Shown: positions 35,179 through 44,946, counted from the stretch's first letter. The stretch is DNA of 64,000 nucleotides from an uncultured Lachnospiraceae bacterium (GCA_947588675.1 CANPYY010000009.1:1-64000); one strand, 5' to 3'. Numbers and translations are program-made. Notes: a model not told the origin generated them from the letters alone.

Positions 35179-36996
35179 TTATACTATACGTCCAAACTGC
35201 TTCTCAAGGTCATGCTTTGTCATTTTTATCATTGTAGGACGTCCGTGAGGGCAGTGGAAAGGGTTATCAAGTTTAAAAAGACTGTTTACAAGAAAATAAG
35301 CTTCATTTTCACTTATATGGCGTCCTCCTTTAATTGCCGCCTTACATGACATGGATGCAATTTTTTCAACAAATGCGGATTCCGATTTTGATACGTTTTT
35401 TTCTTCCGAAAGCATCCCTATCAAATCCAGCATAACTTTTTCAGAGGATATACCGGGTATTTCGGCAGGTACTGCAGAAACGGCATATTCATTGCCTCCA
35501 AAATGCTCTATCTCAAACCCTGTATTTACAAAAGCATTGTGATACAAATCTACAATATCGGCTTCAGCGGACGATAACGTAATTATAATCTGAGGACTTA
35601 CTATCTGGCTTGCAACTTTGCCAAGATGTATTTTTTCCATAAAATTTTCAAATAAAACCTTTTCATGCGCGGCATGCTGGTCCATAATATACATTTCATT
35701 ATTGTATTCTATAATCCAGTATGTAGCAAATACACATCCTGCAACACGGTAATTTTTCTGTTCCTCCTGTTTCATTCCGCTTATATCAAATAAAGTTTCC
35801 TGTAACGGCAGAGGATTTTTGTCTTGATAGTCAGTACGGGTATCTTTTACATAATAATCCTTATTTTCTTTTTCTAATGTCTTCATCCGGTTTATTTCAA
35901 ATGGCTCCGGCGGTATTTCCTTTTTTGTTATATCCGGTATAAGCCGCTCTTTTTCCGGTTTTTTTATATCGCTGCTCTCAACAGGTATTTTTATCTCCGG
36001 AATTATGTCGGTTTCTTTCAGCGTATTCCTTATGCTATTGCATATAAGAGAAAATATTTTATCCGGCTCGCTAAAACGCACTTCCATTTTTGACGGATGG
36101 ACATTTACATCCGTCAGGCTGCCGTCAATCTCTATGTTAAGCACTGCAAAAGGAAATCTGTGCGTCATTTTATAGCCATCGTAACCTTCTTCCACGGCTT
36201 TATAAAGTATATTGTTTTTTATATATCTTCCATTTATAAAACAGCTTATATAATTCCTTATTCCCCTTGAAATAACGGGTCGTCCTATATAACCCGAAAC
36301 ATTTATAATATCAGATTTTACTTCAAACTCAATAATATTGGACGTTATATCACGTCCGTATATATTATATATTACATCTTTAAGATTGTTATTTCCTTTC
36401 GTCTGTAATTTTAACTGTCCGTTGTTTATATATTTAAAAGCTATATCAGGATGCGACATCGCCATTTTTTCAATAAGCTCTGTAATATATCCTCCTTCAG
36501 TTACCGGGGTTTTTAAAAATTTTCTTCTTGCGGGAACATTGTAAAAAAGGTCACGTACTACAAAAGTTGTACCCAAAGGGCAGCCAACTTCCTTTAAATC
36601 CTGTTCTTTTCCTCCGTATATAGTATAATTAATGCCCATAAGGCTCTCGGCAGTTTTTGTTATACATTCAACTTTAGATACTGCGGCTATACTGGCGAGA
36701 GCTTCTCCCCTGAAACCAAGACTCTTTAATGTATTAAGGTCATCTATAGCCGTAATCTTGCTTGTAGCATGGCGTTCAAATGCCCGCCTTATCTCATCGG
36801 ACGATATTCCGCTTCCATTATCAGTAATTCTTATAAAATCAATGCCGCCGTTTTTTATCTCAACGGTAATCAGCGAAGAACCTGCATCAATAGCATTCTC
36901 CACAAGTTCCTTAACAACCGCAAGAGGTTTTTCAACAACCTCACCGGCGGCAATTTTATTGATTGTATATTCATCCAGGACTTTAATTACAGCCAT
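35179..36996 (-). CDS. mutL: DNA mismatch repair protein MutL, endonuclease type
   Basis: 605 residues: N-terminal GHKL ATPase (ELVENAIDAGS, DNGSGI, GFRGEALASI) and C-terminal dimer domain. The nicking-endonuclease motif DQHAAHEKVLFE (about 436-447) and the CPHGRPT motif (about 578) are intact, as expected for a bacterium without MutH. Its start shares one base with the mutS stop. Confidence 0.96.
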   Translation of the reverse strand: MAVIKVLDEYTINKIAAGEVVEKPLAVVKELVENAIDAGSSLITVEIKNGGIDFIRITDNGSGISSDEIRRAFERHATSKITAIDDLNTLKSLGFRGEALASIAAVSKVECITKTAESLMGINYTIYGGKEQDLKEVGCPLGTTFVVRDLFYNVPARRKFLKTPVTEGGYITELIEKMAMSHPDIAFKYINNGQLKLQTKGNNNLKDVIYNIYGRDITSNIIEFEVKSDIINVSGYIGRPVISRGIRNYISCFINGRYIKNNILYKAVEEGYDGYKMTHRFPFAVLNIEIDGSLTDVNVHPSKMEVRFSEPDKIFSLICNSIRNTLKETDIIPEIKIPVESSDIKKPEKERLIPDITKKEIPPEPFEINRMKTLEKENKDYYVKDTRTDYQDKNPLPLQETLFDISGMKQEEQKNYRVAGCVFATYWIIEYNNEMYIMDQHAAHEKVLFENFMEKIHLGKVASQIVSPQIIITLSSAEADIVDLYHNAFVNTGFEIEHFGGNEYAVSAVPAEIPGISSEKVMLDLIGMLSEEKNVSKSESAFVEKIASMSCKAAIKGGRHISENEAYFLVNSLFKLDNPFHCPHGRPTMIKMTKHDLEKQFGRIV

Positions 36997-39638
36997 TAAA
37001 ATTTCTCCTTCATTTTATTCTGATATTTATATAAAAGGTTAAGCGCATCAATAGGAGTAAGACTTGAAATATCCATATCATGTATTTCAAGTATGATATC
37101 GTCAAAACCTTCAGTCTTATTAATAATATCAAATATCGAAATCTGGTTTGCCATACCCGTTATTTCCGGCTCTTTATCATTTTCCTTAAAAACTTTTTCG
37201 CGTTTTACGCCGGTTTCTTTATACACAAGTTCGGCAACAAGCTCATCAGCCCGCTCAAGTACAGCCTGTGGAAGTCCTGCAAGTTTGGCAACCTGTATAC
37301 CGTAGCTTCTGTCAGCTCCGCCTCTTATGATTTTACGCAGAAATACTATATCGTCATTCTGCTCTTTTACTGCTATGCAGTAATTTTTTACTCCCTGCAG
37401 TTTATCTTCAAGCTCGGTAAGTTCATGATAATGTGTTGCAAAAAGCGTCTTTGCGCCTATTATTTTTGTATTGCTTATATATTCTACCACGGCCCACGCT
37501 ATTGCCAGTCCGTCATATGTACTTGTACCCCTTCCTATCTCATCGAGGATAATAAGACTGTTTTTGGTAGCGTTCCTGAGTATGTTTGCAACTTCCGTCA
37601 TTTCAACCATAAAGGTACTTTGTCCCGAAGCCAAATCGTCAGACGCCCCGACTCTTGTAAATATTCTGTCGCATATGCCTATATCGGCATAATCAGCGGG
37701 CACAAACGAGCCTATCTGTGCCATAAGCACTATAAGCGCCGTCTGACGCATATAAGTGGATTTTCCCGCCATATTTGGACCCGTTATTATACATATCCTG
37801 TTATCTTTATAATCCAGATATGTATCATTTGCAACAAACAGATAATCAGACATGATTTTCTCAATTACAGGATGTCTTCCTTCCTTTATTTCAATGCGTC
37901 CTTTATTATTTATTTCAGGGCGTGAATAATTGTTCTGCTCGGCGACAAGCGCAAGCGTTGAAAAGACATCAATAACAGCAATTACTTTTGCAGTATTCTG
38001 TATTCTGTGCATCTGTGTATATATTTTATCCCTGAGTTCACAAAACAGGTCATATTCAAGACTGTACAATCTGTCCTCTGCTCCCAGAATTGTATTTTCA
38101 AGTTCTTTTAATTCCGGAGTCATATACCTTTCTGCATTGGCAAGCGTCTGTTTTCTTATCCAATTATCCGGTACTAGGCTCTGATATGAATTTGTAACTT
38201 CAAAGTAATATCCAAATACCCTGTTATACTTAATTTTCAGGTTTTTTATCCCCGTATTTTCTCTTTCTTTTTCTTCAAGCTGCGCAAGCCATTTCTTTCC
38301 GTCAACCTTGGCGCTTCTTAGTTTATCAACTTCTTCATTATAACCTGTTTTTATAATATTGCCGTCATGAAGCGTCACAGGCGGTTCGTCACATATTGCT
38401 TCCTCAATCCATGAATATATATCAGAAAGAGTATCCAGATTTTTATGCTGTTCTTTAAGCAGCGAGCTTTTCATATTGCTTATTATATATTTAATATGAG
38501 GAAGCATTGAAAGCGAATTTTTAAGGGCTATCATATCACGCGGATTAATACTTTTGTAACTCACCTTGGTTATAAGTCTTTCCAGGTCGTATACAGGCGA
38601 GAGATATTCCCTTATTTCCTCACGGGATACCATGTTTTCCATAAGTTCCGAAACTGCGTCAAGCCTTTTATTAATCGCCGAAGAACTTATAAGCGGCTGC
38701 TCAACGTATGTGCGAAGACGCCTTGCCCCCATCGCTGTTTTCGTTTTATCAAGCACCCATAAAAGCGAACCGTGTTTATTCTTTTCACGCATTGTTTCCG
38801 TAAGTTCAAGATTACGCCGTGTCGCCCTGTCCAAAAACATATATTCAGACGATATATACGGTTTAATGGTATTTAAGTGTGCGAGCGAAGTTTTCTGGGT
38901 ATTAAGCAGATACTGTAAAAGTCCCCCTGCCGCGCTTATGCCAGTGGTATATGAATCCAGGCTAAGTGCATTTAATGAAATCACCCCGAAATGTTCAAAA
39001 AGACATTTAGTACAGTTTTCATCATCAAAATACCAGTCCGCAAGACTTGAAACAGTTATATTAAGCCTCTCTTTAAGGTCGTTTATATCAGCTCCGCATA
39101 CAAAAAATGCCTCGTTACAAATAATTTCAGACGGTGAAAATTTGTTGATTTCATCAAGCACCCTGTCAATAGAATCTATTTCAGTAACATAATAATCGCC
39201 CGTGGAAACATCTGCAACGGATATTCCAAACGAATCAGATAAATAAACTATACACATAAGATAATTATTACGCGACTCATCAAGTGATTTACTGTCCAGA
39301 TTCGTTCCCGGAGTTACTATCCTTATAACTTCTCTCTTTACTATACCCTTTGCAGCTTTCGGATCTTCTACCTGTTCGCATATTGCTACTTTATATCCGT
39401 TCTTTACCATTTTATCAAGATATGAATCAACTGAATGAAACGGGACACCACACATGGGTGCCCTTTCTTCAAGACCGCAGTTTTTACCTGTCAGCGTAAG
39501 GTCAAGTTCTTTAGAACATATTTTGGCATCTTCAAAAAACATTTCATAAAAATCACCAAGCCGGTAAAATAAAATACAGTCGGAATATTCTTTTTTTATT
39601 TCAAGATATTGTTGCATCATTGGCGTTAATGCAGCCAT
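36996..39638 (-). CDS. mutS: DNA mismatch repair protein MutS
   Basis: 880 residues. Mismatch-contacting domain at the N terminus (LFYRLGDFYEMFFEDA, with the Phe-x-Glu type motif), lever and clamp domains, and the ATPase with GPNMAGKSTYMRQ (about 615-627), DEIGRGTSTYDG and TLFATHYHEL. A C-terminal IDALNLLYKYQ dimerisation segment is present. Forms the mutS-mutL-miaA group. Confidence 0.97.
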   Translation of the reverse strand: MAALTPMMQQYLEIKKEYSDCILFYRLGDFYEMFFEDAKICSKELDLTLTGKNCGLEERAPMCGVPFHSVDSYLDKMVKNGYKVAICEQVEDPKAAKGIVKREVIRIVTPGTNLDSKSLDESRNNYLMCIVYLSDSFGISVADVSTGDYYVTEIDSIDRVLDEINKFSPSEIICNEAFFVCGADINDLKERLNITVSSLADWYFDDENCTKCLFEHFGVISLNALSLDSYTTGISAAGGLLQYLLNTQKTSLAHLNTIKPYISSEYMFLDRATRRNLELTETMREKNKHGSLLWVLDKTKTAMGARRLRTYVEQPLISSSAINKRLDAVSELMENMVSREEIREYLSPVYDLERLITKVSYKSINPRDMIALKNSLSMLPHIKYIISNMKSSLLKEQHKNLDTLSDIYSWIEEAICDEPPVTLHDGNIIKTGYNEEVDKLRSAKVDGKKWLAQLEEKERENTGIKNLKIKYNRVFGYYFEVTNSYQSLVPDNWIRKQTLANAERYMTPELKELENTILGAEDRLYSLEYDLFCELRDKIYTQMHRIQNTAKVIAVIDVFSTLALVAEQNNYSRPEINNKGRIEIKEGRHPVIEKIMSDYLFVANDTYLDYKDNRICIITGPNMAGKSTYMRQTALIVLMAQIGSFVPADYADIGICDRIFTRVGASDDLASGQSTFMVEMTEVANILRNATKNSLIILDEIGRGTSTYDGLAIAWAVVEYISNTKIIGAKTLFATHYHELTELEDKLQGVKNYCIAVKEQNDDIVFLRKIIRGGADRSYGIQVAKLAGLPQAVLERADELVAELVYKETGVKREKVFKENDKEPEITGMANQISIFDIINKTEGFDDIILEIHDMDISSLTPIDALNLLYKYQNKMKEKF

Positions 39639-39671
39639 TACCGTTATCTCCTTTGTTAAATTTATGTTGGT

Positions 39672-40466
39672 TTACTGCTCCGTTTGCGGTTCTGTTTCCG
39701 TAGGCGCCTGTGTGTTTTCCGGAACCGTCGTAGGCGCAGGTTCTTTTGTGTTTTCAGGCGGTGCCTGGGTAGACTGGGTAATGGTATCCCCGTCAGGTTT
39801 TTGCGTTATTTCAGGTTCAGCCGTTACCTTATATGAAGGTTTCTTTGTAGCTTTTGCTTTTTTCTTAGGCTCAGCCGTGGCCTTTTTCTTAGGTGCGGCC
39901 GTAGGTTTAGCTGCCGGCTTTTTGGAAGGTGCGGCTGTAGCGGTATTGGCGCTGCCTGTTTTGGTAATGGACAGATAATCTGATTTTATATAAGCATCCC
40001 TGCCATTATATTTTACTTTTGACCATCCGTTTGACATCTTTTCTATACGTTCAACGGATTCACCTTTCAATAACTTTCCATATGACGTCGATGAAGCATC
40101 CGGCTGGCTCCTTACATTAACATTTGTCGTAGCATATACTGTACTTGTTGAGGAACTGCTATCATCATTGTCATTGTCATAATCTTCTTCATCATCGTCT
40201 ATATTTTCATAAGAAGGACGTTCTGTAGGTTCGGTTGTCGGTTCAGAAGAAGGTGCCGGAGAAACTGTCGAAACAGGTTCTTCAGATGCAACCGGCGCTG
40301 CAGTTTCAATCGGCAGAATATCACCGCTTGCATTTCCCGTAAAATATATAACTGCATATATTACAGCAGACAAAATTATCAATATTATAATTGCGCTCCA
40401 TATTCCTATAAATAAATCAAATCTTAAATCTTTCTCCCTTTTTAATCTGCTAAAAAAATTTTTCAT
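39672..40466 (-). CDS. Single-pass membrane protein with SH3-type domain and Lys/Ala/Pro/Thr tail
   Basis: 264 residues: short basic cytoplasmic start, one membrane segment (about 21-45), a Pro/Thr/Ser/Glu linker, a bacterial SH3_3 domain (about 115-165; NVNVRSQPDASSTSYGKLLKGESVERI), and a tail rich in Lys, Ala, Pro and Thr. Such domains usually bind cell-wall peptides. It starts the transcript containing mutSL and is divergent from lexA, with the two promoters back to back over LexA-like boxes. In Bacillus the gene at this position opposite lexA is yneA. Function unknown. Confidence 0.8.
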   Translation of the reverse strand: MKNFFSRLKREKDLRFDLFIGIWSAIIILIILSAVIYAVIYFTGNASGDILPIETAAPVASEEPVSTVSPAPSSEPTTEPTERPSYENIDDDEEDYDNDNDDSSSSTSTVYATTNVNVRSQPDASSTSYGKLLKGESVERIEKMSNGWSKVKYNGRDAYIKSDYLSITKTGSANTATAAPSKKPAAKPTAAPKKKATAEPKKKAKATKKPSYKVTAEPEITQKPDGDTITQSTQAPPENTKEPAPTTVPENTQAPTETEPQTEQ

Positions 40467-40498
40467 TATGTATCCCCCTTAAAATATATAACTTAGAT

Positions 40499-40527
40499 AT
40501 TATACTAATTTTAAAACAGATTGTCTA
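40499..40527 (-). promoter_or_regulatory. Candidate promoter of the SH3-protein/mutSL genes
   Basis: Minus strand TAGACA (40527-40522), 17-base spacer, TATAAT (40504-40499). The -35 element abuts a LexA-like box. Confidence 0.65.
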
Positions 40528-40528
40528 C

Positions 40529-40542
40529 AGAACATTTGTTTG
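40529..40542 (+). promoter_or_regulatory. LexA-like operator between divergent promoters
   Basis: AGAAC-ATTT-GTTTG, close to CGAAC-N4-GTTCG. It touches the lexA -35 on one side and the -35 of the divergent promoter on the other. Confidence 0.7.
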
Positions 40543-40568
40543 ACACATGTGTTCGCATATGCTATAAT
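40540..40568 (+). promoter_or_regulatory. Consensus sigma-A promoter of lexA
   Basis: TTGACA (40540-40545), 17-base spacer, TATAAT (40563-40568): a perfect match in both boxes, suited to strong expression under repressor control. Confidence 0.85.
40542..40555 (+). promoter_or_regulatory. LexA-like operator within the lexA promoter
   Basis: GACAC-ATGT-GTTCG, complement CGAAC-ACAT-GTGTC, overlapping the -35 and spacer of the lexA promoter, consistent with autorepression. Confidence 0.65.
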
Positions 40569-40591
40569 ACCCTTATATAGGAGGTATGTAT

Positions 40592-41206
40592 ATGAGCAAC
40601 GGACGAATAAGCGCAAAGCAGCTTGAAATTTTGGAATACATTAAAGAACAGATACTGCACCACGGATATCCGCCTGCAGTACGTGAGATATGCGCAGCAG
40701 TCAATCTAAAATCCACATCATCTGTCCATGCGCATCTTGAAACACTTGAAAAAAACGGTTATATAAAAAGGGACCCTACAAAACCACGCGCTATTGAGAT
40801 TATTGATGATGAATTTAATATGACCAGACGCGACATGGTCAATGTACCTGTTATCGGTACAATTACTGCGGGTGCACCGATACTTGCAACAGAAAATATC
40901 GAAGGATATTTTCCGGTTCTTGCAGACAATCTTCCGTCAGGAGAGATGTTTATGCTTCATGTTAAAGGCGAAAGCATGATTAACGCGGGTATTCTTGACG
41001 GCGACAGGGTAATTATACGTATGCAGCCTGATGCATCTAACGGCGATATGGTTGCCGCCCTTATTGACGACAACGCAACCGTTAAAACATTTTACAAAGA
41101 AGACGGGCATATACGTTTACAGCCTGAAAATGATTTTATGGATCCGATAATTGTAGATGATTGCAGGATTCTTGGAAAAGTAGTCGCCCTGTACAGACAA
41201 TTCTGA
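40592..41206 (+). CDS. lexA: SOS repressor LexA
   Basis: 204 residues: winged-helix N-terminal domain (REICAAVNLKSTSSVHAHLETL) and a self-cleaving C-terminal domain. The Ala93-Gly94 cleavage site is in TITAGAP; the Ser128 (GESMIN) and Lys165 (ATVKTF) dyad has the same 37-residue spacing as the Escherichia coli protein. ATG 40592 is chosen because GGAGG lies seven bases before it; the ATG at 40586 is too close. Stands alone with its own promoter and terminator. Confidence 0.97.
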   Translation: MSNGRISAKQLEILEYIKEQILHHGYPPAVREICAAVNLKSTSSVHAHLETLEKNGYIKRDPTKPRAIEIIDDEFNMTRRDMVNVPVIGTITAGAPILATENIEGYFPVLADNLPSGEMFMLHVKGESMINAGILDGDRVIIRMQPDASNGDMVAALIDDNATVKTFYKEDGHIRLQPENDFMDPIIVDDCRILGKVVALYRQF

Positions 41207-41242
41207 TTAGTCTTTAAAATATCAGTTCCGTATGAATATTAT

Positions 41243-41291
41243 AATGGATTGCAGATAAGTAAATTTTACTTTTACTGTTCTGCAATCCATT
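41243..41291 (+). terminator. Bidirectional terminator after lexA
   Basis: Perfect 13-base stem AATGGATTGCAGA (41243-41255) / TCTGCAATCCATT (41279-41291) followed by TTTATTATAT. It also lies downstream of rsfS on the other strand. Confidence 0.8.
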
Positions 41292-41315
41292 TTATTATAT
41301 GCAATATATTCCGTT

Positions 41316-41675
41316 CTATAAAGTATCCGCATCTATTTCCTGACAATCTGCCCATATTCTCTCCAGGTCATAAAACTCCCTGTCTTCCCTTGAAAAAATG
41401 TGAATAATCAAATCACCGTAATCCATAAGCACCCATGAAGTATTTCTGATTCCCTCTATGCTCACCGGCGTATGTCCGAGTTTTTCAAGTGTATCACTAA
41501 CTTCATCTGTCATTGCAGTTATCTGTGAAGGATTATTTCCATTAGCTATAATAAAGTAATCTGCTATTACCGACACTTCTCCTATATTTAAAATCACTAT
41601 ATTTTCAGCTTTTTTCTCATCAAGCGCGGCATATGCAGCCTTAACCATATCCTTTATATCATTATCATTTTTCAT
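41316..41675 (-). CDS. rsfS: Ribosomal silencing factor RsfS
   Basis: 119 residues with the Iojap/RsfS core (ADYFIIANGNNPSQITAMTDEV, then WVLMDYGDLIIHIFSREDREFYDLERIW). Binds ribosomal protein uL14 and blocks subunit joining when nutrients are scarce. Last gene of the obg-nadD-yqeK-rsfS run. Confidence 0.95.
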   Translation of the reverse strand: MKNDNDIKDMVKAAYAALDEKKAENIVILNIGEVSVIADYFIIANGNNPSQITAMTDEVSDTLEKLGHTPVSIEGIRNTSWVLMDYGDLIIHIFSREDREFYDLERIWADCQEIDADTL

Positions 41676-41690
41676 TATATAATGCTCCTC

Positions 41691-42305
41691 CTATAAAAAT
41701 ACTTTATAATACTCGTACGCCTCTATCGAGGTACTGTCAATGTGCTTATTTTTGTCAGATTTCAGATAATTTATAGTGTTTCTCATTATAAGCGCACATG
41801 CTCTGTCCAAATCAGTAAACGCTTCTTTTCTTATTGTATTAAGCGTATCGGAATATCCTGAACCACAACCACTTAGCGTATTACCCGAATATTGTTTCCT
41901 TCCGGGCTCAATATAATCTGCAACAAATATAATTTTTTCAAGCATAGTCATCTGCGGCTTTCCGGTTGTATGAAACCTTATGGCGTCAAGTATATATTCT
42001 TCCTCGATTCCATATTTCTTCTTTGCAATATGAGCTCCTGCTTTGCCATGAAGCAGATAAGGGGCTTTTTTTTCGGTTGCGCTTACCGGTATATTATGCC
42101 TGTTGCAGTAAGCAATCAGTTCTTCTCCATCCATTTCTTTTGCAATATCGTGTAAAATTCCGGCGGCTCCTGCATCCTCCAATGAAATTTCATATTTCAT
42201 TGCAAGCGCCTGCGCAGTATACATAACTCCCAGGCTGTGTATATATCTTTTCTTTTTTAATTTTTTTGAAACCCTCTCGCTGAAATCATTAATATCATAT
42301 TTCAT
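41691..42305 (-). CDS. yqeK: YqeK family HD-domain hydrolase, Ap4A-cleaving
   Basis: 204 residues. Metal site: His23 (YIHSLGV), His52-Asp53 (LHDIAKE) and later HGKAGA and HTTG motifs. Members cleave diadenosine tetraphosphate symmetrically to ADP. The start overlaps the nadD end by eleven bases, the usual nadD-yqeK coupling. Confidence 0.93.
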   Translation of the reverse strand: MKYDINDFSERVSKKLKKKRYIHSLGVMYTAQALAMKYEISLEDAGAAGILHDIAKEMDGEELIAYCNRHNIPVSATEKKAPYLLHGKAGAHIAKKKYGIEEEYILDAIRFHTTGKPQMTMLEKIIFVADYIEPGRKQYSGNTLSGCGSGYSDTLNTIRKEAFTDLDRACALIMRNTINYLKSDKNKHIDSTSIEAYEYYKVFL

Positions 42306-42900
42306 TTTTATATAACCCCTCTTTTATTATATAGTTATATACGTTATCTGAAATGTAATTTTTATCCGGCTTAACGCCTTTACTTATGCTGTTTCTTATC
42401 CCGCTGGATGAAATATCAATACACGGGAAATCAAGTATAATTATATCCGCATTATATTTTCTGACAAGAAACTGTCTGTAATCGTCTAATTTCCTATAAT
42501 CGGCATCGTCCCTTGCGCATACGGCAAGCTTTGCATATTTCATAATCTTATCAGGTCTGTGCCATTCAGTAATATAAAATAACGAATCAGCCCCAAGGAT
42601 AAATACGTATTTATTATCCGGATGCAGTTTTACAAGGTTTTCCAAAGTATCCGCCGTATAACTTATCCCTTTACGCATAATCTCCATATCGGACATTTCA
42701 AAATAAGAAATGCCGTTTATAGCAAGATTTATCATATTTATACGGTGTACTGAATCAGTAATATTGCTCTTATGGGGCGGATTACTTACAGGTATGAATA
42801 TTACTTTGTCAAGAAGGAGGCTTTTATACGCTGTTTCCGCCATTTTTATATGGCCATTGTGTACAGGGTCGAATGTGCCTCCCAATATTCCAATGTTCAT
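42295..42900 (-). CDS. nadD: Nicotinate-nucleotide adenylyltransferase
   Basis: Makes deamido-NAD from nicotinate mononucleotide and ATP. 201 residues; GGTFDPVHNGHI nucleotide motif at residues 6-17 and the late SSGIRNSI (ISSTxIR-type) motif are present. Confidence 0.95.
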   Translation of the reverse strand: MNIGILGGTFDPVHNGHIKMAETAYKSLLLDKVIFIPVSNPPHKSNITDSVHRINMINLAINGISYFEMSDMEIMRKGISYTADTLENLVKLHPDNKYVFILGADSLFYITEWHRPDKIMKYAKLAVCARDDADYRKLDDYRQFLVRKYNADIIILDFPCIDISSSGIRNSISKGVKPDKNYISDNVYNYIIKEGLYKNEI

Positions 42901-42913
42901 ATAATATCACCCG

Positions 42914-44206
42914 TTATTTATAATAGTCAAATTCAAGCCCGTACATTCTTACAGTATCTCCATCTTTTATTCCAAGTTCCGTAAGTTCGTCAAGAATACC
43001 GTTATCTTTCAGGAAATTCTGGAAAAATTCAAATCCTTTTTCAGATTCAAGATTGGTATAACCAAGCATTCTTTCAATTCTTGGTCCTTCTACAACATAT
43101 TTATCTTCTTCTTTATCATATGTGACTGTATAAGGTTCATCGGAATATTCGTATTCCTGTTCAGGAAAATATTCCTGTTCAAATGTATATGGTTTATCTC
43201 CCATCAAATCAAGTTGTTTTCGCACATAATACAATAAATCATTTACACCTTTTCCGCTTACCGCCGATATAGGAAATACTTTTATTCCGTCTTTTTCAAA
43301 TTCTTCTTTAAGAAGGGTTATTACCGTTTCTTCCTCATCGCCATAAAATACGTCCGTTTTATTAGCAGCTATAACCTGTGGTTTTTCCGCAAGTTCACTG
43401 TTATAACAAAACAGTTCGTTATTAATCGCATGTATATCATTAATAGGGTCCCGTCCCTCTGTAGATGCAGCGTCTACCATATGGATAAGAAGACGCGTCC
43501 TTTCCACATGTTTAAGAAATTCATGTCCAAGCCCTATACCCGTCGAAGCGCCTTCAATAAGTCCCGGTATATCAGCAATTACAAATCCGTCTGCTCCCGG
43601 AATATCCACAACGCCCAGATTAGGATTAAGCGTAGTAAAATGGTAATTTGCAATTTTAGGTTTTGCATTGGTTACTCTTGATAAAAATGTAGATTTTCCG
43701 ACATTTGGAAATCCTATAAGGCCAACGTCTGCTATCGTTTTAAGTTCCAAAATAATATCCATTTCCTTTGCAGGCTGACCCGGCTGCGCATATTTGGGCG
43801 CCTGCATGGTAGGCGTTGCGTAGTGCTGGTTTCCCTTTCCTCCACGTCCGCCTTTCAGTAAAATAAATTCTTTGTTATCGGCAGACATGTCTGCTACCAC
43901 TTTGCCTGTTTGCGCTTCACGTATAACCGTACCTGCGGGAACTTTTAAAATACAATCACTGCCGTCTGCGCCATGACATCTGCGTCCACTACCCTGCATA
44001 CCATTTTCAGCAGAGTATTTTCTTTTATGTTTATAATCATTAAGCGTATTAAGTCCCTTATCAACTACAAAAATTATATCGCCTCCGCGGCCTCCGTCGC
44101 CGCCGTCAGGTCCGCCTGCCGGAACATACAGTTCCCTCCTGAAACTAACGCATCCGTCGCCGCCTTTTCCCGACCTTACCGTTATTTTAGCGATATCAGC
44201 AAACAT
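42914..44206 (-). CDS. obgE: GTPase Obg (CgtA)
   Basis: 430 residues in three parts: glycine-rich Obg fold (about 1-158, GGDGCVSFRRE, GGDGGRGGD), GTPase domain with GFPNVGKST (about 165-173), DIPGL and NKTD, and a C-terminal OCT domain (about 345-430). Late 50S assembly and stress signalling. Located after rpmA as in most Firmicutes. Confidence 0.96.
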   Translation of the reverse strand: MFADIAKITVRSGKGGDGCVSFRRELYVPAGGPDGGDGGRGGDIIFVVDKGLNTLNDYKHKRKYSAENGMQGSGRRCHGADGSDCILKVPAGTVIREAQTGKVVADMSADNKEFILLKGGRGGKGNQHYATPTMQAPKYAQPGQPAKEMDIILELKTIADVGLIGFPNVGKSTFLSRVTNAKPKIANYHFTTLNPNLGVVDIPGADGFVIADIPGLIEGASTGIGLGHEFLKHVERTRLLIHMVDAASTEGRDPINDIHAINNELFCYNSELAEKPQVIAANKTDVFYGDEEETVITLLKEEFEKDGIKVFPISAVSGKGVNDLLYYVRKQLDLMGDKPYTFEQEYFPEQEYEYSDEPYTVTYDKEEDKYVVEGPRIERMLGYTNLESEKGFEFFQNFLKDNGILDELTELGIKDGDTVRMYGLEFDYYK

Positions 44207-44236
44207 ATCTTCACCTCCGACAATTAAATATTATAA

Positions 44237-44262
44237 CAGGGGTTGTTAGAAAACAACCCCTG
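44237..44262 (-). terminator. Hairpin terminator after rpmA
   Basis: Perfect 11-base stem CAGGGGTTGTT (44237-44247) / AACAACCCCTG (44252-44262), four-base loop; on the minus strand followed by the T-rich TTATAATATTT. May only partly stop readthrough into obgE. Confidence 0.7.
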
Positions 44263-44292
44263 ATTAACACATTTGCTATTAAAAAAAGGAAT

Positions 44293-44583
44293 TTATTTTG
44301 CTTCTTCTAAAGGATAAACCGAAGCCTGCTTCCTGTCGCGTCCTTTTCTTTCAAAACGAAGTATTCCGGAAGCCTTTGCATAAAGCGTATCATCTCCGCC
44401 GATACCAACATTAAGTCCCGGATGAATTTTGGTTCCACGCTGTCTGTAAAGGATATTGCCTGCAAGAACAAACTGTCCGTCCGCTCTTTTAGCGCCAAGC
44501 CTTTTTGATTCGGAATCCCTTCCGTTCTTAGTTGAACCAACTCCCTTTTTGTGGGCAAATAACTGAAGATTCATATCCAACAT
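44293..44583 (-). CDS. rpmA: 50S ribosomal protein L27 (bL27) with cleavable leader
   Basis: 96 residues, beginning [21 protein letters not shown]. The N-terminal extension before HKKG matches the Firmicutes leader removed by Prp protease, cut expected after FA. The start at 44583 has GAGGTG upstream; a GTG at 44595 is also in frame but overlaps that site. Prp is encoded just upstream, between L21 and L27. Confidence 0.95.
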   Translation of the reverse strand: MLDMNLQLFAHKKGVGSTKNGRDSESKRLGAKRADGQFVLAGNILYRQRGTKIHPGLNVGIGGDDTLYAKASGILRFERKGRDRKQASVYPLEEAK

Positions 44584-44605
44584 GGTATAATACACCTCAC
44601 TCTCA

Positions 44606-44929
44606 TCATTTCACAATATTTACATATCCGTTTCCATAACTCTTTACAATACTTTCTATTCCTATATACAAAGAATTGAGAAGCAGTATGGAAGAATCAG
44701 TTAACGTTAAAACCTCTAATTCCAACAGACCTGAATCATCATTATTCACAATAAACTTATCGTCCGTAAGTTTTTCAATTGAATTGACTGTATTGACAGC
44801 CAGAGCTGATATGGCGGAACATATAATATCCCTGCCCGGTTCATCATATCCGGCATGTCCCGATATGGTAAAACCATTCAACCTGTCTGATGAATCATAA
44901 TGGAATTTTACATTAATCACATCTTTCAC
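44606..44929 (-). CDS. prp: Ribosomal-processing cysteine protease Prp
   Basis: 107 residues. Catalytic pair His25 ([10 protein letters not shown]) and Cys37 (DIICSAIS). Cleaves the L27 leader, an essential step in staphylococci and conserved wherever L27 has the extension, as it does here. Gene order rplU-prp-rpmA is the standard one. Confidence 0.94.
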   Translation of the reverse strand: MKDVINVKFHYDSSDRLNGFTISGHAGYDEPGRDIICSAISALAVNTVNSIEKLTDDKFIVNNDDSGLLELEVLTLTDSSILLLNSLYIGIESIVKSYGNGYVNIVK

Positions 44930-44946
44930 ATCTTTCTACAAAAGAA

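Noticed and set aside
37080-37925. Plus-strand open frame of 281 residues opposite mutS
   Set aside because: Antisense of a well-conserved gene; composition is Tyr, Ile and Cys rich with no recognisable domain or ribosome site.
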